This document shows positions 37,459 to 47,955 of a stretch of 64,000 bases of DNA, piece by piece. Position 1 is the stretch's first letter. Each line of letters starts with the position of its first letter. The stretch is from Hyphomicrobiales bacterium (GTDB lineage: Bacteria > Pseudomonadota > Alphaproteobacteria > Rhizobiales > Rhizobiaceae): the NCBI GenBank assembly GCA_900473795.1, contig UCMT01000002.1, positions 1-64,000 of the forward strand, written 5' to 3'. The notes under the pieces are model-generated. The model was not told the origin of the DNA, searched no databases, and saw only the letters and a program-made list of their open reading frames with translations. The position numbers and the translations under genes were made by a program.

Positions 37459-37480
37459 TGTGTTAACAGCCGTTAACACA
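37459..37480. promoter_or_regulatory. Perfect 22-bp palindrome before a small ORF
   Basis: TGTGTTAAC (37459-37467) and GTTAACACA (37472-37480) are perfect 9-bp arms around AGCC. A TTGACA hexamer lies at 37431-37436, so the palindrome would cover the -10 and start region, the classic place for a repressor site. It is 23 bp before the 58-residue ORF. Confidence 0.65.
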
Positions 37481-37503
37481 TCCAAGGGAACAGCGGAGAA
37501 CGA

Positions 37504-37680
37504 ATGTTTTATCACGGTGGAATGACACTCGGTTACCTGACGCCGCCGGCCAAGCCGGAAAAGACTGTTCGCGTCGAAATATCGGCGCGCAAGGACCGGG
37601 AGGAAGCCATCGACATCGAGCAGCAACGCGATCAGGAACTGAGCCGCGCGTTCCTCACGCCCTGGCATCTTTTCTACTGA
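37504..37680 (+). CDS. Small protein of unknown function, 58 residues
   Basis: ATG 37504 opens a 58-codon frame that starts MFYHGGMTLGYLTPPAKPEK, continues with a charged middle (ISARKDREEAIDIEQQ) and ends in SRAFLTPWHLFY. A GGAG lies 7 nt before the start, and a perfect palindrome plus TTGACA lie just upstream, which support expression. It is hydrophilic, with aromatic ends and no signal peptide. I recognise no family. It stops 21 bp before the convergent AraC-type regulator gene. Confidence 0.6.
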   Translation: MFYHGGMTLGYLTPPAKPEKTVRVEISARKDREEAIDIEQQRDQELSRAFLTPWHLFY

Positions 37681-37701
37681 CCTTCCCGCTCATTCCCGGC
37701 C

Positions 37702-38631
37702 TCATTCCGGCTGCGCAGCCGATGAAGCAGACCCACTCCGGCCGTTGGTGGCAATGCTGGAATACATGCCGGTGGTGCGGAACTCCGTCGGGCTCGCGCC
37801 GAAATAGCGTCTGAATACCTTGGCAAAATAGTTCGGATCCTCGAAGCCGGACATGATCGCCACTTCCTTCACCGATAGGTCCGCGGCCTTCGTCAGAAGC
37901 TTGGTCGCCCGCTGCAGGCGCTTGCGCAGCACGAACTCGGCCGGCGGCATACCCTCGCTCGCCGCAAAGACCCGGGAGAAGTGTGCCCGACTAAGGCCAG
38001 AAACATCCGCCAGTTTCTCGACCGGAAGCGGATGCTCGAGATTGGCGATGATGTGATCGATGACGTGCTGCATCGTCCGGTATTCCTGGCTGAACACCGG
38101 ATGTGCGCCGAAGACGTCGTCGTAAAGTGCCATCGCCGCCTCGTAGGCGATGGCCGAGGCGCTGCCCGGCGCGTCGGCGCCGCCGGAAATCAGCCGCAGG
38201 CTGCAATCGGCCAGATGCTCGATCGTCTCCGGCTTGAGATTGAGGATCGGCCCGGTGGTCGAGAGAATGGCCTTGTGGATGCGCAGGGCCTCCTCGCCGT
38301 TCATCGAAATCCAGAAGAACTCCCAGCGGCCGTTCTGTTCGAGCCAGTAGCGATGGTTGTGCGGCACGAGCACGAGCAATGTCTCACCCTCGCGAACCCG
38401 GTAGTTGCGGCTCTCGTAGCGAAGATTGCCTGCGCCCGCGATCGTGTGCTGCAGCACGGTGAACGGCGTCTGGCCCCGTTTTCGGCCGTCCCAGTCATAG
38501 CTCGGATCGGTGCGGACCTCGTAGCCCGTGCTGGTCGGCATGGTGTGCAGGTTGTGGCGCCCGCGGGGCAGCGAAACCGTCCGCATGACGGGGCCATTCT
38601 CGATCAACTGTTTCAGCACAGAATTACCCAT
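37702..38631 (-). CDS. agpT: AraC-family activator of alpha-galactoside genes
   Basis: AgpT is the AraC-like activator required in S. meliloti for induction of alpha-galactoside uptake. The 309-residue protein has an N-terminal cupin-like sensing domain (RVREGETLLVLVPHNHRYWL) and a C-terminal double helix-turn-helix (LEHPLPVEKLADVSGLSRAH, FSRVFAASEGMPPAEFVLRK, DLSVKEVAIMSGFEDPNYFA and KVFRRYFGASPTEFR). It is divergent from agaL1, so the intergenic 193 bp should carry the operators. The assignment of the symbol rests on its place next to a complete agaL1-agpABCD-agaL2 set. Confidence 0.85.
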   Translation of the reverse strand: MGNSVLKQLIENGPVMRTVSLPRGRHNLHTMPTSTGYEVRTDPSYDWDGRKRGQTPFTVLQHTIAGAGNLRYESRNYRVREGETLLVLVPHNHRYWLEQNGRWEFFWISMNGEEALRIHKAILSTTGPILNLKPETIEHLADCSLRLISGGADAPGSASAIAYEAAMALYDDVFGAHPVFSQEYRTMQHVIDHIIANLEHPLPVEKLADVSGLSRAHFSRVFAASEGMPPAEFVLRKRLQRATKLLTKAADLSVKEVAIMSGFEDPNYFAKVFRRYFGASPTEFRTTGMYSSIATNGRSGSASSAAQPE

Positions 38632-38824
38632 GAAAGCACAATACCTCTCTGGCGATGAAGAGTATTATACGCATAATGCACCTCAACAAAGCAAGATGAC
38701 CGGGTTGGAGCGGCATCGACAGGGAGAGCTGGGAGGATAAAAGCGCCGGAGCGCTCCTTTTTCCCGTGCATTGATTTTACCCTGTCCGTTTTTTTCCGGC
38801 CGAATGACCAGCGACGAGGACAGC

Positions 38825-40297
38825 ATGAGCAGCTTCAAGATTGCCATAATAGGCGCCGGCAGTGTCGGCTTCACCAAGAAACTCTTCACCGACATTCTCT
38901 GCGTGCCGGAGTTCCGCGACGTGGAATTCGCGCTCACGGACGTCAGCGAGCACAATCTCGGCATGATCAAGTCGATCCTCGACAAGATCGTCGAATCCAA
39001 CAACCTGCCTGCCAAGGTGACGGCGTCGACCGACCGTCGCGAGGCAATCGCCGGTGCGCGCTATATCATCAGCTGCGTGCGCGTCGGCGGCCTCGACGCT
39101 TATGCCGACGATATCCGCATCCCGCTGAAATACGGCGTCGACCAGTGTGTCGGCGATACGATCTGCGCCGGCGGCATTCTTTACGGCCAGCGCAACATCC
39201 CGGTTATCCTCGATTTCTGCAAGGACATCCGCGAACTCGCCGAACCCGGCGCGAAGTTCCTCAACTACGCAAACCCGATGGCGATGAACACCTGGGCCGC
39301 ACTTGAATATGGCAAGGTCGATACGATCGGTCTTTGCCATGGCGTCCAGCACGGCGGCGAACAGATCGCCGAGATCCTCGGCGCCAAGGATGGCGAACTC
39401 GACTACATCTGCTCGGGCATCAACCACCAGACCTGGTTCGTCGATGTGCGTCTCAAGGGCCGCAGAATAGGCAAGGACGAGCTCGTCGCCGCCTTCGAGG
39501 CGCACCCGGTCTTCTCTCAGCAGGAAAAGCTCAGAATCGACGTTCTGAAGCGTTTCGGCGTCTATTCCACCGAAAGCAACGGCCACCTGTCGGAATACCT
39601 GCCCTGGTACCGCAAACGGCCGGAGGAAATTACCCGCTGGATCGATATGTCCGACTGGATCCATGGCGAAACCGGCGGCTACCTGCGCTATTCGACCGAG
39701 ACCCGCAACTGGTTCGAGACCGAATTCCCGCAGTTCCTCAAGGATGCCGAAAAGCCGATCGACCCGGCCCGCCGCTCCAACGAGCATGCCAGCCACATCC
39801 TCGAGGCGCTGGAAACCGGGCGCGTCTATCGCGGCCACTTCAACGTCAAGAACAACGGCGTCATCACCAACCTGCCGTCGGACGCGGTCATCGAATCGCC
39901 CGGCTTCGTCGATCGCTTCGGCATCAACATGGTCGCCGGCATCACGCTTCCGGAAGCCTGCGCCGCCACCTGCATTTCCTCGATCAACGTCCAGCGCATG
40001 TCTGTCCATGCCGCCATCACCGGCGATATCGATCTTCTGAAACTGGCCGTGCTTCATGATCCGCTGGTCGGCGCGATCTGCACCCCGGAGGAGGTCTGGC
40101 AGATGGTCGACGAAATGGTCGTCGCCCAGGCGCAGTGGCTGCCGCAATATGCCCATGCCGTTCCGGCCGCCAAGGAGCGCTTGAGCAAGGCAACCGTCAA
40201 GACCCGCGAGTGGAACGGTGTCGCCCGCCGCGAAGTCCGTTCGGTCGAGGAGCTGCGCGCCGAAAAGGAAGCAACGAAGCTGAAAGCGGCAAGCTGA
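38825..40297 (+). CDS. agaL1: Alpha-galactosidase-type glycosidase, GH4 family
   Basis: GH4 enzymes hydrolyse alpha-glycosides by a redox mechanism that uses NAD+ and Mn2+. The 490-residue protein starts with the Rossmann motif KIAIIGAGSVGFTKKLF, and has SCVRVGGLDAYADD, NPMAMNTWA, and the metal-binding Cys/His motifs GLCHGVQHGGEQ and GINHQTWF. It is longer and more diverged than AgaL2 (456 residues), notably in the middle. I start at ATG 38825 (SSFKIAIIGAG) with GAGGA upstream. The position and pairing with AgaL2 match the rhizobial agp locus. Confidence 0.88.
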   Translation: MSSFKIAIIGAGSVGFTKKLFTDILCVPEFRDVEFALTDVSEHNLGMIKSILDKIVESNNLPAKVTASTDRREAIAGARYIISCVRVGGLDAYADDIRIPLKYGVDQCVGDTICAGGILYGQRNIPVILDFCKDIRELAEPGAKFLNYANPMAMNTWAALEYGKVDTIGLCHGVQHGGEQIAEILGAKDGELDYICSGINHQTWFVDVRLKGRRIGKDELVAAFEAHPVFSQQEKLRIDVLKRFGVYSTESNGHLSEYLPWYRKRPEEITRWIDMSDWIHGETGGYLRYSTETRNWFETEFPQFLKDAEKPIDPARRSNEHASHILEALETGRVYRGHFNVKNNGVITNLPSDAVIESPGFVDRFGINMVAGITLPEACAATCISSINVQRMSVHAAITGDIDLLKLAVLHDPLVGAICTPEEVWQMVDEMVVAQAQWLPQYAHAVPAAKERLSKATVKTREWNGVARREVRSVEELRAEKEATKLKAAS

Positions 40298-40473
40298 ACG
40301 GTTTCAGCGCGATATGCGAGGCCCGTTTTCCTGAGGAGGAGGCAGGTCTGGGAGTGGGCAATCCGTTGCCCGCTCTCTTCCGGCAGACGGCATGACGCCG
40401 TCCCGTCGGGTGCTAGTAGGAGGAGAGCCGCCCATACCGGGCAGGCCTGAAGCATGAGGGAGAAACAACGACA

Positions 40474-42561
40474 ATGAAACGCTTTCGCCATCTGAAGACG
40501 ACCACCGCCCTTCTCTTGGGCGTGTCGGCATTCGCCGTAACGGCCTGGGCTTCCGAGCCGACCGTCGTGCCCGAGCAGCCACCATTCCCGGCGCAGGGCA
40601 AGATCACCTATGTACCGCGCGATTCGATCGTCGAATTCAAGGCGCTGCCGGAATATCACGAGCCCGACTGGGTTACCGAGAAATTCGTCAAGACCGGCAA
40701 GCTGCCGCCGGTGGCCGAGCGGCTGCCGAAGGAGCCGATGGTCTTCAAGACCGGCAACATGCCAGACGGCATCGGCGTCTATGGCGACACGATGCGTCAC
40801 GTCATCGGCGGCCGTCCGGAAGGCTGGAACTATTCGGCCGGCCAGACGCAAGGCTGGGGCGGCATCGATATCGGCATTTCCGAATGCCTGACCCGCACGG
40901 CGCCACTTTATCAGGTCGAGGCGAGCGACGTCGAACCCTTGCCCAATCTGGCGAAGAGCTGGGACTGGTCGGAAGACGGCCACAAGCTGACCATGCATCT
41001 GATCGAAGGCGCGAAATGGTCGGACGGCGTGCCGTTCAGCTCCGAAGACGTGATGTTCTACTGGGAGGACAATGTCGTCGATCCCAATGTGTCGCCACTC
41101 AATGGAGCAACCCCCGAAACCTTCGGCGAAGGCACGACGCTGAAAGCCATTGACGCCAACACCGTCGAATGGACGTTCAAGGAAGCCTTCCCCCGCCAAT
41201 ATCTCTATGCCATGGCTTACGGCACGTTCTGCCCCGGTCCGGCGCATATCCTGAAAACCAAGCATCCCAAATACAACAAGGATGTGACCTACGACCAGTA
41301 CAAGAACGGCTTCCCGGCCGAATACATGAACATCCCCGTCATGGGTGCCTGGGTCCCGGTCTCGTACCGGCCGGACGACATCATCGTCCTGCGCCGGAAT
41401 CCCTATTACTGGAAGGTCGACGAGCAGGGCCACCAACTGCCCTACCTCAACGAGATGCACTACAAGCTATCGACGTGGGCAGACCGCGACGTGCAGGCGA
41501 TCGCCGGTTCCGGTGACTTCTCCAACCTCGAGCAACCGGAAAACTTCGTTGAATCGCTCAAGCGCGCTGCGTCCGACGCGGCACCGGCACGCCTTGCCTT
41601 CGGCGCCCGCCTGATCGGCTACAATCTGCGCATGAATCTCTCCGCGAACGGCTGGGGCGACCCCGATGCCCGCGGCAAGGCCGTGCGCGAACTCAATCGC
41701 AACGAGGACTTCCGCAAGGCGGTCACCATGGCGCTCGACCGCAAGAAGATCGGCGAATCGCTGGTCAAGGGTCCGTTCACGGCGATCTATCCCGGCGGCT
41801 TGTCGTCGGGCACGAGTTTCTACGACCGCCAGTCGACCGTTTACTATCCCTTCGATCTCGAAGGCGCAAAGGCGCTTCTCGAAAAAGCCGGTCTGAAGGA
41901 CACGGATGGCAACGGTTTCGTGAACTTCCCAGCCGGAACGGAAGGCGGTCAAGACGTTCAGATCGTGCTCTTGAGCAATGGCGACTACGGCACCGACCGC
42001 AACCTTGCGGAAGGCGTGATCGGCCAGATGGAGCATCTCGGCTTGAAGGTGACGCTCAACGCGCTCGACGGCACCAAGAAGGACAACGCCCACTATGCCG
42101 GCCAGTTCGACTGGACGATCCGCCGCAACGATCCGGAGCTGACATCCGTGGTGCAGAACACCACCCAGCTCGCTCCGACGGGGCCTCGCACCAGCTGGCA
42201 TCATCGCGCCGGCACGGACGGCACGGTTGACCTCCTGCCCTATGAGAAGGAACTCGTCGACATCGTCAGCAAGTTCATCGCTTCGAACGACAACACCGAG
42301 CGTACCGAACTGATGAAGCAGTATCAGAAGGTCGCAACGGAGAATGTCGATACGGTCGGCCTCACCGAATATCCGGGCGCCCTGATCATCAACAAGCGCT
42401 TCTCGAACATTCCGGTCGGTGCTCCGATCTTCATGTTCAACTGGGCCGAGGATACGATCGTCCGCGAACGGGTCTTCGTCGCTGCCGACAAGCAGGGAGA
42501 TTACGAACTCTTCCCGCAGCAGCTTCCGGGCAAGCCGGGCGAAAACGGACCGATCAACTGA
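40474..42561 (+). CDS. agpA: Alpha-galactoside ABC transporter binding protein
   Basis: AgpA is the periplasmic binding protein for alpha-galactosides such as melibiose and raffinose, unusual in belonging to the oligopeptide-binding (family 5) class. The 695-residue product has a signal peptide (TTTALLLGVSAFAVTAWA) and family features such as LAKSWDWSEDGHKLTMHLIE, AKWSDGVPFSSEDVMFYWED, and DFRKAVTMALDRKKIGESLV. Its length is typical of the AgpA group and longer than DppA (about 535). A 12-bp hairpin follows the stop, before agpB. The inducer and substrate are known from S. meliloti; here they are assumed. Confidence 0.9.
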   Translation: MKRFRHLKTTTALLLGVSAFAVTAWASEPTVVPEQPPFPAQGKITYVPRDSIVEFKALPEYHEPDWVTEKFVKTGKLPPVAERLPKEPMVFKTGNMPDGIGVYGDTMRHVIGGRPEGWNYSAGQTQGWGGIDIGISECLTRTAPLYQVEASDVEPLPNLAKSWDWSEDGHKLTMHLIEGAKWSDGVPFSSEDVMFYWEDNVVDPNVSPLNGATPETFGEGTTLKAIDANTVEWTFKEAFPRQYLYAMAYGTFCPGPAHILKTKHPKYNKDVTYDQYKNGFPAEYMNIPVMGAWVPVSYRPDDIIVLRRNPYYWKVDEQGHQLPYLNEMHYKLSTWADRDVQAIAGSGDFSNLEQPENFVESLKRAASDAAPARLAFGARLIGYNLRMNLSANGWGDPDARGKAVRELNRNEDFRKAVTMALDRKKIGESLVKGPFTAIYPGGLSSGTSFYDRQSTVYYPFDLEGAKALLEKAGLKDTDGNGFVNFPAGTEGGQDVQIVLLSNGDYGTDRNLAEGVIGQMEHLGLKVTLNALDGTKKDNAHYAGQFDWTIRRNDPELTSVVQNTTQLAPTGPRTSWHHRAGTDGTVDLLPYEKELVDIVSKFIASNDNTERTELMKQYQKVATENVDTVGLTEYPGALIINKRFSNIPVGAPIFMFNWAEDTIVRERVFVAADKQGDYELFPQQLPGKPGENGPIN

Positions 42562-42575
42562 TCCCTCGTTGAGCT

Positions 42576-42604
42576 TGCTCCGGCCGCCGATCGCGGCCGG
42601 AGCA
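42576..42604 (+). repeat. 12-bp hairpin between agpA and agpB
   Basis: TGCTCCGGCCGC (42576-42587) pairs perfectly with GCGGCCGGAGCA (42593-42604) around a 5-nt loop and has no T-run. Such hairpins after a binding-protein gene protect the upstream mRNA end and raise the binding protein over the permease. Confidence 0.7.
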
Positions 42605-42636
42605 GACCCCCGAACACACAAGAGAACCCAACAGCC

Positions 42637-43647
42637 ATGTTCCGATTTCTACTTGTGCGCATCGCATCCGCCATCCCGGTGCTCTTCGTATTGAGCGTCG
42701 TGACCTTCGCGATCATCCAGGCGCCGCCGGGCGACTACAGCGACTATATCCGCTCGCAAATGATCAACCAGGGCGGCGCCTCCTTCGAGGAAGCCGACGC
42801 CCAGGCACAGGCCTACAGGATCGCCAACGGCCTCGATAAGCCGCTGCCCCTGCAATACGTCAACTGGATCACGGGCATCGTCACGCGCGGCGATTTCGGC
42901 CATAGCCTGTTCTACAACAAGCCGGTGGCCGAGGTTGTCGGCGAACGCCTGCCCCGCACGCTGGCGCTGGCGCTCGTCTGCCATATCCTTGCCTCGGTGA
43001 TCGGCATCACCTTCGGTATTCTCGCCGCCACCCGGCAATATTCCTGGGTCGATAGCCTGCTATCCGGCATTTCGTTCCTCGGCATGACGGTGCCGCGCTT
43101 CCTGATGGCGCTGATCATCGTCTACATCATGGTGTTCCATTTCAACGTCACCGAGATCAACAGTTTCCACTCGGCCCGCTACGGCGGCGCGCCCTGGTCC
43201 TGGGACAAGTTCGTCGATCTCCTGAAACATGTCTGGCCGGTGATCGCCATCGCCACCTTCGGCGGCCTCGCCTACAATATGCGGGTGATGCGCGGCAATC
43301 TGCTCGACACGCTGAACGCCCAGTATGTCGAGACCGCGCGGGCCAAGGGCCTGAGTGAACGCGCCGTCATCCTGCGCCATGCCGTCCCGAACGCACTGCA
43401 TCCGCTGGTCATGTACCAGGGCGTCGTGCTGCCTTACATGCTGACCGGCGAGATCGAGACGGCGATCATCTTTGCTCTGCCGACCGTCGGCCCGGCCATC
43501 GTCGGCTCGATGTGGGTGGGCGACGTCTATGTCACCGCCACCTTCATGCTGGTCCTGTCCGCAACACTCATCGTCGGCAACATCATCGCCGACATGCTTT
43601 TGGCCATGCTCGATCCTCGGGTTCGCCTTGGAGGTGCGCACGCATGA
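42637..43647 (+). CDS. agpB: Alpha-galactoside ABC transporter permease 1
   Basis: The 336-residue inner-membrane protein is a DppB/OppB-type permease. It starts MFRFLLVRIASAIPVLFVLS (first membrane segment), has a periplasmic loop with FEEADAQAQ, then five more segments, including LALALVCHILASVIGITFG and IVYIMVFHFNV. The binding-protein-dependent transport motif ETARAKGLSERAVILRHAVP (EAA loop) is near residue 235. It overlaps agpC by ATGA, so the two permeases are coupled. AgpB and AgpC form the channel. Confidence 0.9.
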   Translation: MFRFLLVRIASAIPVLFVLSVVTFAIIQAPPGDYSDYIRSQMINQGGASFEEADAQAQAYRIANGLDKPLPLQYVNWITGIVTRGDFGHSLFYNKPVAEVVGERLPRTLALALVCHILASVIGITFGILAATRQYSWVDSLLSGISFLGMTVPRFLMALIIVYIMVFHFNVTEINSFHSARYGGAPWSWDKFVDLLKHVWPVIAIATFGGLAYNMRVMRGNLLDTLNAQYVETARAKGLSERAVILRHAVPNALHPLVMYQGVVLPYMLTGEIETAIIFALPTVGPAIVGSMWVGDVYVTATFMLVLSATLIVGNIIADMLLAMLDPRVRLGGAHA

Positions 43648-44765
43648 AAGCCGACGTTGAAAACACCATCACCGTGCCGGTGGCGGCACCGCATCACGGC
43701 AACGAAACGTATCGGGCCCTCGTCTGGCGCCGGCTGAAGCGGTCCTGGACCGGCATGATCGGGCTGATCCTCGTTTGCCTCCTGATGATCATGACGATCT
43801 TCGCCGAGTTCTTTTCGCCCGTCGATCCGAAGCTGACAGGCGTTGGCTTTGCGCCACCGCAGACGATCAGCATCACTGATCAGGAGGGCAATCTCGTCTG
43901 GCCACGCACCTATCAGGTCGGCGAGGGCACCGAGCTCGACCCGATCACGTTCCAGCCGATCATCGGTCCAGACTACGCCAACCCGAAAAACCTTGGCTTC
44001 TTCGTCAAGGGCTTCAGCTACCGGCTTCTCGGCCTGATCCCCACCGACCGGCACTTCTTCGGCGCCGTCGACGGCACGCCGGTCAATTTCCTCGGCACCG
44101 ACAAGTTCGGCCGCGATGTGCTGTCGCGCATCTTCTACGGCTCCCGCGTCTCGCTGATGATTGCGTTGACGGTGGTCTTCATCGTCACGGTCGTCGGCAC
44201 CACGGTCGGCATGGTGTCGGGCTATTTCGGCGGCCGCTTCGACAACTGGATGCAGCGCTTCGTCGAACTCGTGCTCGCCTTTCCGCAATTGCCTCTTTAC
44301 CTGGCGCTGACCTCGCTCATCCCGGTAACGGCGCCGACCAACGTCTTCCTCGCCTTCGTCATCGTCGTCATGTCGGCGCTCGGCTGGGCGCAGATGTCGC
44401 GCGAAGTGCGTGGCAAGACCTTGGCCCTGGCTCGGATCGACTATGTCCGCGCGGCGATGGCGATCGGCGCCACAGACCGGCGCATCATCTTCCAGCACAT
44501 CTTTCCCAACGTCATGAGCCATGTGATCGTCTCGGTAACGTTGGCGATCCCGAGCGTCGTGCTGCTTGAATCCTTCCTCGGCTTCCTCGGCTTCGCGGTA
44601 AAGCCGCCGCTGATCTCCTGGGGGCTGATGCTGCAGGACACCTCGACCTATTCCGTCATCGGATCCTACCCCTGGATCCTTTCCCCCGTGGCCTTCGTGC
44701 TCGTTACCGTCTTTGCGTTCAATGCGCTTGGCGATGGCCTGCGCGACGCCGTCGACCCATACTGA
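43644..44765 (+). CDS. agpC: Alpha-galactoside ABC transporter permease 2
   Basis: The 373-residue DppC/OppC-type permease starts MKADVENTITVPVAAPHHG, has the first membrane segment near residue 40 (MIGLILVCLLMIMTIFAEFF), then a long periplasmic insert (residues 60-135). After LGTDKFGRDVLSRIFYGSRV follow further segments and the EAA loop (DYVRAAMAIGATDRRIIFQH). It ends GDGLRDAVDPY, the family C-terminus. The start codon overlaps the agpB stop in ATGA, and agpD follows 11 bp downstream. Confidence 0.9.
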   Translation: MKADVENTITVPVAAPHHGNETYRALVWRRLKRSWTGMIGLILVCLLMIMTIFAEFFSPVDPKLTGVGFAPPQTISITDQEGNLVWPRTYQVGEGTELDPITFQPIIGPDYANPKNLGFFVKGFSYRLLGLIPTDRHFFGAVDGTPVNFLGTDKFGRDVLSRIFYGSRVSLMIALTVVFIVTVVGTTVGMVSGYFGGRFDNWMQRFVELVLAFPQLPLYLALTSLIPVTAPTNVFLAFVIVVMSALGWAQMSREVRGKTLALARIDYVRAAMAIGATDRRIIFQHIFPNVMSHVIVSVTLAIPSVVLLESFLGFLGFAVKPPLISWGLMLQDTSTYSVIGSYPWILSPVAFVLVTVFAFNALGDGLRDAVDPY

Positions 44766-44776
44766 GGAGACGACCC

Positions 44777-46447
<1,671 letters not shown>

Positions 46448-46470
46448 TCGCTAGACAAGAGGCATATTCC

Positions 46471-47841
46471 ATGGCGAGACAACCCAAAATCACCTTCATC
46501 GGCGCCGGCTCGACCGTCTTCATGAAGAACATCATCGGCGACGTTCTGCAGCGTCCGGCGCTGTCCGGCGCGAAGATCGCGCTGATGGACATCAACCCGC
46601 AGCGCTTGGAAGAAAGCGAGATCGTCGTCAGGAAACTGATCTCGACGCTCGGCGCGAAGGCAACCATCGAGCTGCACTCGAACCAGCGCAAGGCCCTCGA
46701 CGGTGCCGACTTCGTCGTCGTCGCCTTCCAGATCGGGGGTTACGAACCCTGCACGGTCACCGATTTCGAAGTGCCGAAGAAATACGGCCTGCGCCAGACG
46801 ATCGCCGACACGCTCGGCGTGGGCGGCATCATGCGCGGCCTGCGCACCGTGCCGCATCTGTGGAAGATCTGCGAAGACATGATGCAGGTCTGCCCCGAGG
46901 CGATCTTGCTGCAATACGTCAACCCGATGGCGATCAACACCTGGGCGATCGCCGAGAAATACCCTGACATCAAGCAGGTTGGCCTCTGCCACTCGGTGCA
47001 GGGCACGGCGATGGAACTCGCCCACGACCTCGACATCCCCTATGAGGAAATCCGCTACCGCTCGGCCGGCATCAACCACATGGCCTTCTACCTGAAGTTC
47101 GAGCATCGCCAGCCGGATGGTTCCTACCGCGACCTCTATCCGGATCTCGTGCGCGGCTACCGTGAAGGCCGGGCGCCGAAGCCGACCTGGAACCCGCGCT
47201 GCCCCAACAAGGTGCGCTACGAGATGCTGACCCGGCTCGGTTATTTCGTCACCGAAAGCTCGGAGCACTTCGCCGAATACACACCCTATTTCATCAAGGA
47301 AGGCCGCGAGGACCTGATCGAGAAATTCGGCATTCCGCTCGACGAATATCCAAAGCGCTGCATCGAGCAGGTCGAGAGATGGAAGGGCGAGGCCGCCGCC
47401 TACCGCACGGCCGAGAAGATCGAGGTCGCGCAGTCGAAGGAATACGCCTCCTCCATCATGAACTCGGTCTGGACCGGCGAGCCCTCGGTGATCTACGGCA
47501 ACCTGCGCAACAATGGCTGCATCACGTCGCTGCCGGACAATTGCGCCGCCGAAGTGCCGTGCCTCGTCGATGAGAACGGCATCCAGCCGACCTTCATCGG
47601 CGACCTGCCGCCGCAGTTGACGGCGCTCATCCGCACCAACATCAACGTGCAGGAACTGACGGTCGCAGCCCTGATGACCGAGAACCGCGAGCACCTCTAT
47701 CATGCCGCAATGATGGACCCGCATACGGCCGCCGAGCTCGATCTCGACCAGATCTGGTCGCTGACCGGCGACCTGCTGGCCGCACACGGTCAGTGGATCC
47801 CGGAATGGGCTAGGGTCGCCAAGAAGGTCCAGGCCGCGTAA
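46471..47841 (+). CDS. agaL2: Alpha-galactosidase, GH4 family (MelA-like)
   Basis: The 456-residue GH4 enzyme matches the length of E. coli MelA (451). Its Rossmann motif is KITFIGAGSTVFMKNIIGDV; further family parts are DFVVVAFQIGGYEPCT, LGVGGIMRGLRTVP, the metal-site motif GLCHSVQGTAMELA and GINHMAFYLKFEHRQ. It should hydrolyse melibiose, raffinose and other alpha-galactosides after AgpABCD uptake, with NAD+ and Mn2+. It lies 23 bp after agpD and is followed by a terminator, so the operon ends here. Confidence 0.92.
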   Translation: MARQPKITFIGAGSTVFMKNIIGDVLQRPALSGAKIALMDINPQRLEESEIVVRKLISTLGAKATIELHSNQRKALDGADFVVVAFQIGGYEPCTVTDFEVPKKYGLRQTIADTLGVGGIMRGLRTVPHLWKICEDMMQVCPEAILLQYVNPMAINTWAIAEKYPDIKQVGLCHSVQGTAMELAHDLDIPYEEIRYRSAGINHMAFYLKFEHRQPDGSYRDLYPDLVRGYREGRAPKPTWNPRCPNKVRYEMLTRLGYFVTESSEHFAEYTPYFIKEGREDLIEKFGIPLDEYPKRCIEQVERWKGEAAAYRTAEKIEVAQSKEYASSIMNSVWTGEPSVIYGNLRNNGCITSLPDNCAAEVPCLVDENGIQPTFIGDLPPQLTALIRTNINVQELTVAALMTENREHLYHAAMMDPHTAAELDLDQIWSLTGDLLAAHGQWIPEWARVAKKVQAA

Positions 47842-47866
47842 CTCTTCTCCCGGTTGCGCGACGAGG

Positions 47867-47897
47867 AAACCCCGGAACAACAATTCCGGGGTTTTCC
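47867..47897 (+). terminator. Terminator of the agp operon
   Basis: AAACCCCGGAA (47867-47877) pairs with TTCCGGGGTTT (47884-47894) around a 6-nt loop, followed by TTCC. It closes agaL1-agpABCD-agaL2. Confidence 0.85.
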
Positions 47898-47955
47898 TTT
47901 TATGCCGAGTGTGATCGAAAGGAACGACGCTTCGTCGCTTGTTCAGGAGACAACG

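Noticed and set aside
37339..37668. 109-codon minus-strand frame
   Set aside because: It runs opposite the 58-residue ORF and its palindrome, lacks a ribosome binding site and shows no motif.
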